Assembly: GCA_947457075.1 (NCBI GenBank)
Contig: CANGUG010000001.1
Location: forward strand, 167,873 to 231,872
DNA: 64,000 nt
Source of the DNA: Bacteroidota bacterium
GTDB taxonomy: Bacteria; Bacteroidota; Bacteroidia; Chitinophagales; Chitinophagaceae
Reading direction: 5' to 3'
The first letter of the stretch is position 1, and each line of letters begins with the position of its first letter. A model generated the notes under the pieces. It worked only from the letters and a program-made list of their open reading frames with translations. It searched no databases and was not told the origin of the DNA. Both the position numbers and the translations under genes were made by a program. Shown piece by piece: positions 16,797 through 26,248 of this stretch.

Positions 16797-17589
16797 ATCT
16801 AATAATATTATAAGAGGGCAAAAATAAAGTTTTATTTTAACTAAAACTAAGGATAGCACTAATTTTGAGGCAATTTTATTAGATTTTAGCAAAGAAAAAA
16901 TTAACAAAGCATTAGTGGATAAATAAATTTTTAGTGGATATCTATGAAAAAGCCGTGTATAAACCTGAATAAGTAAAGAATAAAAAGATTTGCTGAAAAA
17001 AGAAACGATAATAATTCTAAAAAATAGGCGTTTTTATACCCGTTAATTAACAGTGTATAAACTGTTAATTGTAAAAGGAGTACTAAAAAAGAAGGTACTA
17101 TAAATCTGTTATTATTGAATAAAATTCAATGGTATCAATACTTTGAAATATAATTAGAAAATATATACATAATAGATAGCTTGTGTATAAATAAGATATT
17201 AAGATATACACAGTCGTAATAGTATTAGTTTGTTTATATAAATGTATTATAGTTTAATACTACAATAGAAATACACATATTGAAATGGAGGAGGATTTGG
17301 GTGCGCTTCTGAAAAAAACTACATTTACGCTACTTACAGCAACAGCAACAATATAAGCCAGTAACCTTTATACAAACCAGTATTTATACTAAAAAAACAA
17401 AAACTAAAAAATACTAACTTTATTACTAAAATAATAATATATTGAAAATCAATTACTTAATAAAAAAATATAGTTAAATTATAAAAATAGCTAATCAAAT
17501 TAGTAAAAAAATACTAAAAAATTTAGTTTATTAACAAATTATCCCTATCTTCACCTAAATATTCAAAGAAAAACATAAAACGATTAATT
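16797..17589. other. AT-rich non-coding desert between ppiD and recA, DnaA-box-like motifs
   Basis: This 793-bp gap between divergent genes is much more AT-rich than its surroundings. It holds five 9-mers close to TGTGGATAA, the reverse complement of the DnaA box: AGTGGATAA at 16914, AGTGGATAT at 16933, CGTGTATAA at 16954, AGTGTATAA at 17052, TGTGTATAA at 17182. The first two lie in a 10-bp direct repeat TTAGTGGATA (16912, 16931). An inverted TATACACA is at 17205, a 9-bp inverted repeat (AATTAACAG/CTGTTAATT) at 17045-17070, and TACTAAAAAA occurs at 17081, 17387 and 17512. No single box is perfect. It could be a replication origin, a long regulatory leader, or neutral DNA. Confidence 0.4.
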
Positions 17590-18609
17590 ATGAGTACTGC
17601 AAACGCTGAAAAATTAAAAGCCCTTAAATTAACCATCGATAAAATCGATAAGGATTATGGTAAGGGTAGTGTGATGATGATGAATGAAAGAAGCCAAGAA
17701 CCACAGGAAGTGATTTCTACTGGATCAATTGGATTAGATACAGCTTTAGGAATTGGCGGTTTACCCAAAGGAAGAATTATTGAAATATATGGACCAGAGT
17801 CTTCTGGTAAGACAACAGTAGCTATTCATGTAATTGCAGAGGCTCAGAAAAAAGGAGGAATGTGTGCAATTATTGATGCGGAACACGCTTTTGATAGTGC
17901 CTATGCAAAAAGATTAGGAGTTGATGTAGATAATTTATTAGTATCTCAACCAGATTATGGTGAGCAAGCATTAGAAATTGCAGACCGTTTAATTTTATCA
18001 GGAGCGATAGATGTAGTGGTGATTGACTCCGTAGCAGCCTTGGTTCCAAAAAGTGAATTAGAAGGTGAAATGGGAGATTCTAAAATGGGATTACATGCGC
18101 GTTTAATGTCTCAAGCATTAAGAAAATTAACAGCGACAATTAATAAAACAGGAACCGTATGTATTTTCATTAATCAATTACGTGAAAAAATTGGTGTGAT
18201 GTTTGGAAATCCTGAAACAACAACAGGAGGAAATGCATTAAAGTTTTATGCTTCTGTTCGTTTAGATATTAGAAGAATGGCACAAATTAAAGATGGTGAT
18301 GAAGCTGTAGGTAATAGAGTTAAAGTAAAAGTGGTAAAAAATAAAGTAGCACCACCTTTTAGAGCAGCAGAGTTTGAAATAATTTTTGGAGAAGGTATTA
18401 GTAAAATTGGAGAAATTATTGATATGGGTGTTGAATTAGAAATTATCAATAAGAGCGGATCTTGGTTTAGCTATGAAGGAAATAAATTAGGACAAGGACG
18501 CGATTCGGTAAAAACAATTTTACATGATAACCCAGAAATGGCAAATGAAATTGAAGCAAAAATCAGAGCAAAAATTGCAGCAAAAGTAGAAGAGGCTGCA
18601 AGTAAATAA
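17590..18609 (+). CDS. recA: Recombinase RecA
   Basis: RecA forms filaments on single-stranded DNA for homologous recombination and SOS signalling. The 339-residue protein has the N-terminal oligomerisation helix, Walker [14 protein letters not shown] near residue 65, Walker [13 protein letters not shown], loop L1 [15 protein letters not shown], loop L2 [20 protein letters not shown] and a C-terminal domain ending in a charged tail. The gene is noticeably AT-rich at third positions and follows the AT-rich desert. A TATCTTCA near 17548 may be a -7 element. recX, often adjacent to recA, is 14 kb away. Confidence 0.98.
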   Translation: MSTANAEKLKALKLTIDKIDKDYGKGSVMMMNERSQEPQEVISTGSIGLDTALGIGGLPKGRIIEIYGPESSGKTTVAIHVIAEAQKKGGMCAIIDAEHAFDSAYAKRLGVDVDNLLVSQPDYGEQALEIADRLILSGAIDVVVIDSVAALVPKSELEGEMGDSKMGLHARLMSQALRKLTATINKTGTVCIFINQLREKIGVMFGNPETTTGGNALKFYASVRLDIRRMAQIKDGDEAVGNRVKVKVVKNKVAPPFRAAEFEIIFGEGISKIGEIIDMGVELEIINKSGSWFSYEGNKLGQGRDSVKTILHDNPEMANEIEAKIRAKIAAKVEEAASK

Positions 18610-18644
18610 TATTTAGCTTGTTTTTTAAAGGTTAGTAGGTACGG

Positions 18645-18673
18645 ACCGCATCATTTATGGTGCGGTTTTTTTA
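18645..18673 (+). terminator. Intrinsic terminator after recA
   Basis: ACCGCATCA (18645-18653) pairs with TGGTGCGGT (18658-18666, one G-U pair) around TTTA, followed by a T-run. Confidence 0.85.
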
Positions 18674-18691
18674 TATTTATACAAAAAACAA

Positions 18692-19564
18692 TTGATTTTT
18701 ATTTTAAAAATATTTATTAGAGCAGCACTATGGTTATTTTGTAGTGATATTAATATTAATAATAAACACCTTTTAAAAACAAAAGGACCCTTATTAATTA
18801 TTGCAAATCATCCCAATTCTTTTTTAGATGCAATAATAATAGGAGTTCAATATAAGCGAAGGGTACATTTTTTAGCAAGAGGTGACGCTTTTACAAAAAA
18901 ACACCATCGTTTTTTATTAGGCTTATTAAATATGATCCCAGTTCATAGACAAAGGGAAGGAAAACAGTATTTACATTTAAATGATTTTACTTTTCAAGAA
19001 GCAGTAAGATTATTAAACAAGGGCGAAGCGGTTTTAATTTTTATAGAAGGAATTTGTTTAAATACCCATGAATTACAACCCTTTAAAAAAGGAACTACAA
19101 GAATTTTAGAAGAAGCGCATAAAAAAGGAATTAACCCTATTATTCATATTGCAGGAATAGCTTACAATCATTTTAGGGGAATTGGTAAAAAAGTAAATAT
19201 TAGTATTGTAGATTTAATGTTAACCAGACCGATTATCTCTCCAAAAGATCGGGTAGAATTTAATAAAAACGCTTTTGCTATTTTAAATAAAAATATTTTT
19301 CCACCTTTACCAACACCCGTCATTAAAAAAACACCTTTTTATTACCTACACCTTCCATATTACAGACTCATTCAAAAGGTAACCCACAATAAAACCAATA
19401 AAACTGTTTTTTACGACTCTGTCTTGTTTAGTCTTTTACTTTTCACCTACCCCCTATTTATCATGGTATTATACCTTGCCCTGTATTTTATAGGGATACC
19501 CCAATCAATAATTTTTGGTACCTTGTTGTGTATTCCTATACTAAGTAAATACACAACAATTTAA
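18692..19564 (+). CDS. PlsC-type acyltransferase with C-terminal membrane helices
   Basis: A 290-residue glycerolipid-type acyltransferase. The catalytic motif reads NHPNSFLD (H followed by five residues before D), as in a subfamily typified by NHPSAFxD and not the standard HX4D. The acceptor-binding motif is FIEGICLNTHELQPFKKG. Two strongly hydrophobic stretches in the last 60 residues suggest a membrane anchor. The start is the TTG at 18692, because no in-frame ATG occurs before the catalytic motif; this leaves the exact start uncertain. It lies 10 bp upstream of mgsA. Substrate unknown, probably a lysophospholipid or similar acceptor. Confidence 0.82.
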   Translation: MIFILKIFIRAALWLFCSDININNKHLLKTKGPLLIIANHPNSFLDAIIIGVQYKRRVHFLARGDAFTKKHHRFLLGLLNMIPVHRQREGKQYLHLNDFTFQEAVRLLNKGEAVLIFIEGICLNTHELQPFKKGTTRILEEAHKKGINPIIHIAGIAYNHFRGIGKKVNISIVDLMLTRPIISPKDRVEFNKNAFAILNKNIFPPLPTPVIKKTPFYYLHLPYYRLIQKVTHNKTNKTVFYDSVLFSLLLFTYPLFIMVLYLALYFIGIPQSIIFGTLLCIPILSKYTTI

Positions 19565-19574
19565 ATGATATAAA

Positions 19575-20030
19575 ATGAAAAATAATTTTAGAAAACTTGA
19601 ACGTAGAAAAAAAATAGCACTGATTGCGCACGATAATAAAAAAAGAGATCTTATTGAATGGGCGGTTCACAATAAGGTTGAATTATCTAAACACTCTTTG
19701 GTGGCTACGGGCACCACAGGAAAATTAATTGAAGAAGCCCTGGATCAACCCGTTGTAAAGCTTTTGAGCGGACCACTTGGAGGCGACCAACAAATAGGCG
19801 CCATGATAGCTACAGGAGACATTGATGTGGTGTTTTTCTTTTTTGATCCAATGGAAGCACAACCACACGACAGTGATGTAAAAGCATTATTAAGATTAGC
19901 GGTTGCCTGGAATTTACCAATGGCCTGCGATAGAAGTACAGCCGATTTTTTAATGACCTCAAGATTTATGCAAGAAGAATACGAATACGAACTTCCTAAC
20001 TACACTCACTATCTTTCTAGACAAATTTAA
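19575..20030 (+). CDS. mgsA: Methylglyoxal synthase
   Basis: MgsA converts dihydroxyacetone phosphate to methylglyoxal and phosphate, a bypass that relieves sugar-phosphate stress. The 151-residue protein shows IALIAHDNKKRDLIEW at the N-terminus, the phosphate-binding TGTTGKLIE, LSGPLGGDQQIGA with the catalytic aspartate, and DPMEAQPHDSDVKALLR with the conserved histidine. All key residues are present. It follows the acyltransferase by 10 bp and precedes the secreted peptidase by 15 bp, which looks like cotranscription without an obvious functional link. Confidence 0.96.
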   Translation: MKNNFRKLERRKKIALIAHDNKKRDLIEWAVHNKVELSKHSLVATGTTGKLIEEALDQPVVKLLSGPLGGDQQIGAMIATGDIDVVFFFFDPMEAQPHDSDVKALLRLAVAWNLPMACDRSTADFLMTSRFMQEEYEYELPNYTHYLSRQI

Positions 20031-20045
20031 TTTCTAATCATTATT

Positions 20046-22247
20046 ATGAAAAAACAAATTGCCCTCTTTTCTATCCTTGGATTATTAAGCATTAAAGCCA
20101 ATGCACAAGAAAAAATTCTTGGATTTAAATCAAGCGAAACACAGCTTAAAAACGAAAAAGCCTTTGATGCACAATTAAGTGCAAAAAGGGTGGGAGATAA
20201 TATTAAATTACTTTCATCGGTACCACACCATGTTGGCTCTGCTGGTGGAAAAATGGTAGCGAGTGAAATTGCAAAAGTTTTTACAGCAGCGGGCTGGGAT
20301 ACAAAAATTGAAACCTATCAAGTAATGTTTCCCACTCCAATTACTAGAAGCTTAGAAATGTCTGGTGCAACCAACTATAAAGCAAAACTAAAAGAAACGC
20401 CTCTAAAAGAAGACGCCACCAGTAATCAAGCCGATCAATTACCTACTTATAATTGTTGGAGTGCTGATGGTGATGTAACCGCGCAACTTGTTTTTGTGAA
20501 TTATGGTTTACCAGAGGATTATGAAACCTTAGCAAAATATGGCATTGATGTAAAAGGAAAAATTGTGATTGCAAAATATGGCCGTAGCTGGAGAGGTATT
20601 AAACCAAAAGTGGCGCAAGAACACGGCGCCATTGGTTGTTTAATTTATTCAGACCCTATCGACGATGGATATAGCGCAGGAGATCCTTATCCAATTGGTG
20701 CTTTTAAAAACGACCAGACGGTTCAACGCGGTTCTATTATGGATATGGTTATTTATCCAGGCGACCCAACTACACCCAAGGGTGCTTCGGTAGAGGGTGC
20801 GACAAGGGTGGATCCCAATGACGCGGAGAATCTTTTAAAAATTCCAGTGCTTCCTATTAGTTATGGAGACGCAGCGCCTTTATTAAAAGATATGGGTGGT
20901 CCAGTAGCCCCCAAAAATTGGGTGGGCGCACTTCCCTTTACTTATCATATCGGTCCAAGTAAATCACTCGTTCATTTAAAATTAGCATTTGATTGGAAAA
21001 TTAGACCCGCCCTTAATGTAATTGCTACCATTAAAGGAAGCGAGTTTCCAGATCAATGGATTATTAGAGGAAATCACCACGATGCCTGGGTAAATGGAGC
21101 GGCCGATCCAATTAGCGGAATGGCCGCTGAGTTAGAAGAAGCTATTGCAATTGGAGGTTTATTAAAACAAGGGTGGAAACCAAAAAGAACATTAGTGTAT
21201 TGTGCTTGGGATGCGGAAGAGCCGGGTTTAATGGGTTCCACAGAATGGGTTGAACACCACGCAGCCGAACTACAATCCAAAGCGGTTGCTTATATTAATT
21301 CAGATGGCAATGGAAGAGGATTTTTGGGCGCACAGGGTTCACATGCATTTATGCCTTTAATGACAGAAATTAGCCAATCAGTTACAGACCCAGAAACAGG
21401 TGTTTCTATTTTTGAAAGAGCAAAAGCATCAAAGGCGGCTAACGCAAACAGCGTAGCCGCAAAAAAAGAAGCCTATGAGGCTGCTCAATATCCATTGGGT
21501 GCAATGGGCTCTGGATCGGATTATTCTTCCTTTATTCAACACCTAGGAGTGCCTTCTTTAAATATTGGATTTGGTGGGGAAGATGAAGGGGGTGAATATC
21601 ATTCTATCTATGATTCTTATGATATGTATACGCGTTTTAAAGACCCTAGTTTTGTTTATGGAGTAACGCTTGCACAAACAGCGGGAAGGGCGGTGTTGAG
21701 GCTTTCAGATGCAGACGCCCTGCCTTTTGATTTTCAACATCTTCAAAAAACAGTGAAGGGTTATATCAACGAATTAATTAAAAACGTTGATCAAATGCGC
21801 GAAACCGCTAAGCTTGAAAACGAGCTGGTTAAAAACAAGGTATATGTTTATGCGGCCGACCCAATAGAAAAACTAAAAACCCAGGAAATGGTTGCAGAGG
21901 TTCCTTATGTTGACTTTGCCCCCATATTAAATGCACTAAGTCATTTTGAAAAAGCGGCTACAAGGGTGGAAGCGCTTAAAAGAACAGCCGACGCAACAAA
22001 ACTAAAAGAACTAAATATAAAATTATACCAAGCCGAACAACAACTATTAACTAAAGAGGGATTGCCAAGACGTCCTTGGTATAAACATAGCCTTTATGCA
22101 CCCGGTTTTTATACGGGCTATGGTGTAAAAACGGTACCAGGAGTAAGGGAGGCGATTGAACAAAAAAATTGGACAGAGGCGAAGGAACAAATAAACGAGG
22201 TATCAAAATCTATAGAGCGGCTTGCTGTTTATTTAGAACAATTATAG
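20046..22247 (+). CDS. Secreted M28 metallopeptidase, glutamate carboxypeptidase II-like
   Basis: A 733-residue exported peptidase (signal peptide ending KANAQ). It has a PA (protease-associated) domain around 130-320, a zinc peptidase core with the expected ligands (NHHDAWVNGAADPISG, WDAEEPGLMGSTEW, NSDGNGRG, YHSIYDSYDMY) and a C-terminal transferrin-receptor-like dimerisation domain. The architecture matches the M28B group that includes GCPII. It probably trims C-terminal or dipeptide substrates in the periplasm for nutrition. All metal ligands seem present. Confidence 0.92.
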   Translation: MKKQIALFSILGLLSIKANAQEKILGFKSSETQLKNEKAFDAQLSAKRVGDNIKLLSSVPHHVGSAGGKMVASEIAKVFTAAGWDTKIETYQVMFPTPITRSLEMSGATNYKAKLKETPLKEDATSNQADQLPTYNCWSADGDVTAQLVFVNYGLPEDYETLAKYGIDVKGKIVIAKYGRSWRGIKPKVAQEHGAIGCLIYSDPIDDGYSAGDPYPIGAFKNDQTVQRGSIMDMVIYPGDPTTPKGASVEGATRVDPNDAENLLKIPVLPISYGDAAPLLKDMGGPVAPKNWVGALPFTYHIGPSKSLVHLKLAFDWKIRPALNVIATIKGSEFPDQWIIRGNHHDAWVNGAADPISGMAAELEEAIAIGGLLKQGWKPKRTLVYCAWDAEEPGLMGSTEWVEHHAAELQSKAVAYINSDGNGRGFLGAQGSHAFMPLMTEISQSVTDPETGVSIFERAKASKAANANSVAAKKEAYEAAQYPLGAMGSGSDYSSFIQHLGVPSLNIGFGGEDEGGEYHSIYDSYDMYTRFKDPSFVYGVTLAQTAGRAVLRLSDADALPFDFQHLQKTVKGYINELIKNVDQMRETAKLENELVKNKVYVYAADPIEKLKTQEMVAEVPYVDFAPILNALSHFEKAATRVEALKRTADATKLKELNIKLYQAEQQLLTKEGLPRRPWYKHSLYAPGFYTGYGVKTVPGVREAIEQKNWTEAKEQINEVSKSIERLAVYLEQL

Positions 22248-22256
22248 GATAGAACG

Positions 22257-22264
22257 TACCTTTG
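22257..22264 (+). promoter_or_regulatory. TAnnTTTG -7 promoter element of uvrB
   Basis: TACCTTTG ends three nt before the ATG at 22268. This rules against the in-frame TTG at 22262, which falls inside the element, and implies an essentially leaderless mRNA. Confidence 0.65.
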
Positions 22265-22267
22265 GCT

Positions 22268-24316
22268 ATGCCCTTTCAAATTCAATCTAATTATACCCCC
22301 TCGGGTGATCAACCTGTTGCAATAGCGCAGTTGACCGAGGGGGTTTTAAATGGTGACCAATATCAAACACTATTAGGTGTAACAGGTAGTGGAAAAACAT
22401 TTACGATTGCGAACCTTATTCAAAACGTACAGCGACCCACACTAGTGCTTACACACAATAAAACATTGGTGGCCCAACTATATGGCGAGTTTAAGCAATT
22501 TTTTCCCAATAACGCGGTGGGTTATTTTGTTTCTTATTATGATTATTATCAACCAGAAGCGTACCTACCCACATCGGGTGTGTATATCGAAAAGGATTTA
22601 AGCATCAACGAAGAGCTTGATAAATTAAGACTGCAGGCCACCGCACAATTGTTAAGTGGTCGTAGAGATATAATTATTGTGGCAAGTGTAAGCTGTATTT
22701 ATGGTATGGGAAATCCAACAGCGTTGGAAAACGGCATTATTAGAATTCAAAAAGGACAAATCCTTGCAAGACAAGCTTTTTTACACGCACTGGTAAACGC
22801 GCTTTACCATCGTTCGGTTACCGAATTTGATAGAGGAGCGTTTCGTGTAAACGGAGACACGGTGGATATTCGACTTCCATATGTTGATTATGGTTATCGC
22901 ATTACTTTTTTTGGAGACGAAATTGAAGAAATAGAAACCATAGAAATTGAAACCGGAAAAAGAATTGAGCGGATGGAAAACGCCGCCATTTTTCCTGCGA
23001 ATTTATATTTGGCGCCCAAGGATATGGTGCAGCAAATTATTTATGAAATACAAGACGAAATGCGCGCACAGGTGGAGTATTTTAAAAAAGTAGGTAAACC
23101 GCTGGAAGCCACAAGAATAAAAGAGCGCGTCGAATATGATATTGAAATGATAAGAGAGTTGGGTTACTGTACGGGCATTGAAAACTATTCTCGTTTTTTT
23201 GATAGGCGCGTACCCGGTACAAGACCCTTTTGTTTATTAGATTATTTCCCAAAAGATTTTTTATGTGTGATAGATGAAAGTCATCAAACGATTCCACAAA
23301 TTACTGGAATGTATGGAGGAGATCGTAGCAGAAAAATGAATTTGGTTGAATATGGATTTAGACTACCCAGTGCGATTGATAATCGCCCCCTTAACTTTAA
23401 GGAGTTTGAACAAATTATTGGACAAACTATTTTTGTAAGCGCAACCCCTGGTGAATATGAATTAGAAAAAACAGGAGGCTTAATTGTAGAGCAGGTGGTA
23501 AGGCCCACAGGCCTGTTGGATCCGCCTATAGAAGTGCGCCCTACTAAAAATCAAATTGATGATTTGTTGGAGGAAATTGCAATGCAGGTAGAAAAAGGCG
23601 ACCGCGTTTTAGTAACCACCTTAACTAAAAAAATGGCGGAAGAGATGGATCGTTTTTTACAAAAAATACAAATCAAGTCGAAATACATTCACAGTGATAT
23701 TGATGCTTTAGAACGAGTTGAAATATTAAGAGAACTTCGATTGGGTATTATAGATGTATTGGTGGGGGTTAATCTTTTGAGAGAGGGGTTAGACCTTCCC
23801 GAGGTTTCTTTGGTGGCGGTACTTGATGCAGATAAAGAAGGATTTTTAAGAAATGAAAAATCACTTACCCAAACCTCCGGACGCGCCGCGCGTAATGTGA
23901 ACGGTCGCGTCATTTTTTATGGGGATAGTATTACCCAAAGCATGCAGCGCACCATAGACGAAACCAATCGCCGTCGCGAAAAACAAATAAAATACAATAC
24001 CGAACACAATATAACCCCCACTACCGTGATAAAAAGCATCGAACAGGTGATGGCACAGGGCTCGGTATTAGATATAAGGGGCTATACGCTTAATAATATC
24101 AACGTACGCACAACCGATGAAATTAATGTACTAGCAGAGGGTGCAGAAAAGTATAGCGAATACAAAACAATACCCCAATTAGAAAAAGCCATTAAGGATA
24201 CTAAAAAGCAAATGGATAAATTTGCAAAAGCAATGGACTTTATGGAAGCAGCCAAAACAAGAGATGAAATGTTTTTATTAGAAGCACAGTTAGAAAAAAT
24301 GAAATCAACCGCTTAA
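22268..24316 (+). CDS. uvrB: Excinuclease ABC subunit B
   Basis: UvrB is the damage-verifying helicase-like subunit of nucleotide excision repair. The 682-residue protein has Walker A GVTGSGKTFTIAN, the beta-hairpin region VGYFVSYYDYYQPEAY, Walker B/DEAD-like CVIDESHQTIPQ, helicase motifs VSATPGEYE and GVNLLREGLDLPEVSLV, QTSGRAARN, and a C-terminal UVR motif for UvrA/UvrC contact (about 640-675). The ATG at 22268 is preferred over the upstream TTG because a promoter element covers the latter. uvrA and uvrC are not in the window. Confidence 0.98.
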   Translation: MPFQIQSNYTPSGDQPVAIAQLTEGVLNGDQYQTLLGVTGSGKTFTIANLIQNVQRPTLVLTHNKTLVAQLYGEFKQFFPNNAVGYFVSYYDYYQPEAYLPTSGVYIEKDLSINEELDKLRLQATAQLLSGRRDIIIVASVSCIYGMGNPTALENGIIRIQKGQILARQAFLHALVNALYHRSVTEFDRGAFRVNGDTVDIRLPYVDYGYRITFFGDEIEEIETIEIETGKRIERMENAAIFPANLYLAPKDMVQQIIYEIQDEMRAQVEYFKKVGKPLEATRIKERVEYDIEMIRELGYCTGIENYSRFFDRRVPGTRPFCLLDYFPKDFLCVIDESHQTIPQITGMYGGDRSRKMNLVEYGFRLPSAIDNRPLNFKEFEQIIGQTIFVSATPGEYELEKTGGLIVEQVVRPTGLLDPPIEVRPTKNQIDDLLEEIAMQVEKGDRVLVTTLTKKMAEEMDRFLQKIQIKSKYIHSDIDALERVEILRELRLGIIDVLVGVNLLREGLDLPEVSLVAVLDADKEGFLRNEKSLTQTSGRAARNVNGRVIFYGDSITQSMQRTIDETNRRREKQIKYNTEHNITPTTVIKSIEQVMAQGSVLDIRGYTLNNINVRTTDEINVLAEGAEKYSEYKTIPQLEKAIKDTKKQMDKFAKAMDFMEAAKTRDEMFLLEAQLEKMKSTA

Positions 24317-24340
24317 TTCAAAAATACCAATACAATAAAC

Positions 24341-24967
24341 ATGTTTTCCGTTTTGCAATCAATTTATAATGGCATTCTTCAAACTGGTTGGCTAGAGGCG
24401 ATAGCGGTAATTGCGGGTGTTGTATCCGTTTGGTATAGTAGAAAAGAAAACGTGTTGGTGTTCCCCACAGGACTCATCAATACCACGTTATATATTTACT
24501 TAAGTTATAAAGGCAATCTTTTTGGAGAGGCTAGTGTAAATCTTTATTACACCCTAATGAGTGTGTATGGCTGGTATTTGTGGACAAGAAAAAAAGAAGA
24601 TCACCAAACACCTGTTTTACAAATAACATCAAGCAATCAAAAAGAGTGGATTCAACAGCTACTTTTTTTTGGAGTGTTTTATCTTGTCATTTTTATTTCA
24701 TTGTCTTTTGCCAAAAAAGCATTTGCGCCAGAAGCAATTCCATGGGCTGACGCATTTGCGAGTGCCACTGCTTATACCGGAATGTGGTTGATGGCAAAGA
24801 AAAAAGTGGAGAGTTGGATTTGGTGGATTTTAACCAATATCGCATCCATACCTTTATATTTTGTAAAAGGATATGCATTTACGAGTGTACAGTTTTTGAT
24901 TTTACTTCTACTTGCCATTGCGGGTTTTCAGTCCTGGCGAAAAAAAGCAAAGACCCCAACATTGTAA
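24341..24967 (+). CDS. pnuC: Nicotinamide riboside transporter PnuC
   Basis: A 208-residue integral membrane protein of the PnuC family (7-helix, SWEET-like fold). Family marks are EAIAVIAGVVSVWYSRKEN, GLINTTLYIYLSYKGNLFGE and YYTLMSVYGWYLW near the N-terminus, and ESWIWWILTNIASIPLYF toward the end. PnuC moves nicotinamide riboside by facilitated diffusion, trapped by phosphorylation inside. The downstream nadR-type kinase, 34 bp away, provides that kinase, which makes nicotinamide riboside the likely substrate and not thiamine (PnuT) or riboflavin (PnuX). Confidence 0.93.
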   Translation: MFSVLQSIYNGILQTGWLEAIAVIAGVVSVWYSRKENVLVFPTGLINTTLYIYLSYKGNLFGEASVNLYYTLMSVYGWYLWTRKKEDHQTPVLQITSSNQKEWIQQLLFFGVFYLVIFISLSFAKKAFAPEAIPWADAFASATAYTGMWLMAKKKVESWIWWILTNIASIPLYFVKGYAFTSVQFLILLLLAIAGFQSWRKKAKTPTL

Positions 24968-25001
24968 AGCACCCCTATTGTGAAAATACACCACACATAA
25001 A

Positions 25002-25532
25002 ATGAACAACATTAAAAAAATAGTGATCCTCGGTCCCGAATCAACGGGAAAATCAACGCTTTGCGCCGCGCTAGCAAAACATTACCAAACCGAGTGGTGC
25101 CCCGAATATGCAAGACAATACTTAACGGAAAACGGTACCGACTATACTTATGACAACTTATTAACGATTGCCAAGGGCCAATTAAGGGGCGAGGATGAAT
25201 ATGTGGAAAAGGCCAATAAGCTGTTAATTATTGACACCGATATGTATGTGATGAAGGTTTGGTGTGAATATGTGTTTAATAACTGCCACCCATTTATTTT
25301 AGAACAAATTAATGAAAGAAAATACGACGCCTACTTATTATGTGATATTGATCTACCCTGGACCGCCGACGAAATGCGTGAATATCCTACCGAAGAACCG
25401 CGTAAGGAATTATTTACCCTTTATAAGGAATTGTTGATGAATCAAAATACCCCCTGGGAAATTGTGCGTGGTACAGGAGATGCAAGAACTCAAAATGCAA
25501 TTGCGTTTATAGAAAAGCATATTTTGTTATAG
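25002..25532 (+). CDS. nadR: NadR-type ribosylnicotinamide kinase (AAA_28 ATPase)
   Basis: A 176-residue P-loop kinase with Walker A ILGPESTGKSTLC at residues 8-20, EYARQYL, LLIIDTDMYVMKVW and LCDIDLPWTADEMRE. It corresponds to the C-terminal kinase domain of NadR, without the repressor or adenylyltransferase parts. It would phosphorylate incoming nicotinamide riboside to NMN, trapping what PnuC brings in. The convergent mtgA gene ends 2 bp away. Confidence 0.9.
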   Translation: MNNIKKIVILGPESTGKSTLCAALAKHYQTEWCPEYARQYLTENGTDYTYDNLLTIAKGQLRGEDEYVEKANKLLIIDTDMYVMKVWCEYVFNNCHPFILEQINERKYDAYLLCDIDLPWTADEMREYPTEEPRKELFTLYKELLMNQNTPWEIVRGTGDARTQNAIAFIEKHILL

Positions 25533-25534
25533 GA

Positions 25535-26230
25535 TTACTTGCTTTTTAAAAGCGCAACAATATCCTCATCATCTTGAATATTATTCATCTCCCTTAAAAT
25601 TTGAGGGTAACGCCAAGCAACGCGACCAGTCATGGGGACTGCGGTAAATTTTTTTGGATTGGGAAAACCAGCAACAATCATTGCCGCCTCAGATCGGGTT
25701 AAATTTTTAGCCGATTTATTAAAATAGTGTTGTGCTGCAGCCTCCACCCCAAAAAGGCCGGGACCCGTTTCAATTACATTTAAATACACTTCTAAAATTC
25801 TTTTCTTTCCCCAAACCAGCTCAATCAAAAACGTAAAATAAAACTCAGGAACTTTTCTGATGTACTTATCGTAACTCCCTCCCTGCCATAAAAAAACATT
25901 TTTCGCAACCTGTTGTGAAATAGTGCTTGCGCCTCCACCAAAAGGAATTTTAGATTTTTTATTTTTCTTTTTTGGACGCAAACTTTTTTCCATCGCATCC
26001 CAATCAAAACCACTGTGATCGGTAAAGGCCTGGTCCTCACTAGCCAGTGTGGCTAATTTAATATTATAACCCATCTCCTCCCAACCAATATAATCCCGCT
26101 TTAAACCCAAACCAAAAGCATTAGTAAGTTGAGTAATGGTAATAGGAGGGTTGATAAATTTTACAAAAAGTAAATAAACAATAGAGCTTATGAAAAGATA
26201 AAGAAAAACTTTTCTGATTGTTTTAAACAA
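25535..26230 (-). CDS. mtgA: Monofunctional peptidoglycan glycosyltransferase
   Basis: A GT51 enzyme that polymerises lipid II into glycan strands. The 231-residue protein has one N-terminal membrane helix (VFLYLFISSIVYLLFV) and the GT51 motifs EDQAFTDHSGFDWDAM with the catalytic glutamate, GGGASTISQQVAKN, RKVPEFYFTFLIE and EVYLNVIETG. It lacks a transpeptidase domain, as expected for MtgA. Length is normal. Confidence 0.95.
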   Translation of the reverse strand: MFKTIRKVFLYLFISSIVYLLFVKFINPPITITQLTNAFGLGLKRDYIGWEEMGYNIKLATLASEDQAFTDHSGFDWDAMEKSLRPKKKNKKSKIPFGGGASTISQQVAKNVFLWQGGSYDKYIRKVPEFYFTFLIELVWGKKRILEVYLNVIETGPGLFGVEAAAQHYFNKSAKNLTRSEAAMIVAGFPNPKKFTAVPMTGRVAWRYPQILREMNNIQDDEDIVALLKSK

Positions 26231-26248
26231 GGGACAGGTAATTTAAAA

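Noticed and set aside
16797..16907. A longer start for the ppiD-like protein at 16907
   Set aside because: It would add 37 hydrophobic residues before the family start MSIIQNIRERG and place a TAnnTTTG element inside the gene.
22262..22267. TTG start of uvrB giving MAMPF
   Set aside because: The TTG is part of the TACCTTTG promoter element; the ATG at 22268 matches the family start.
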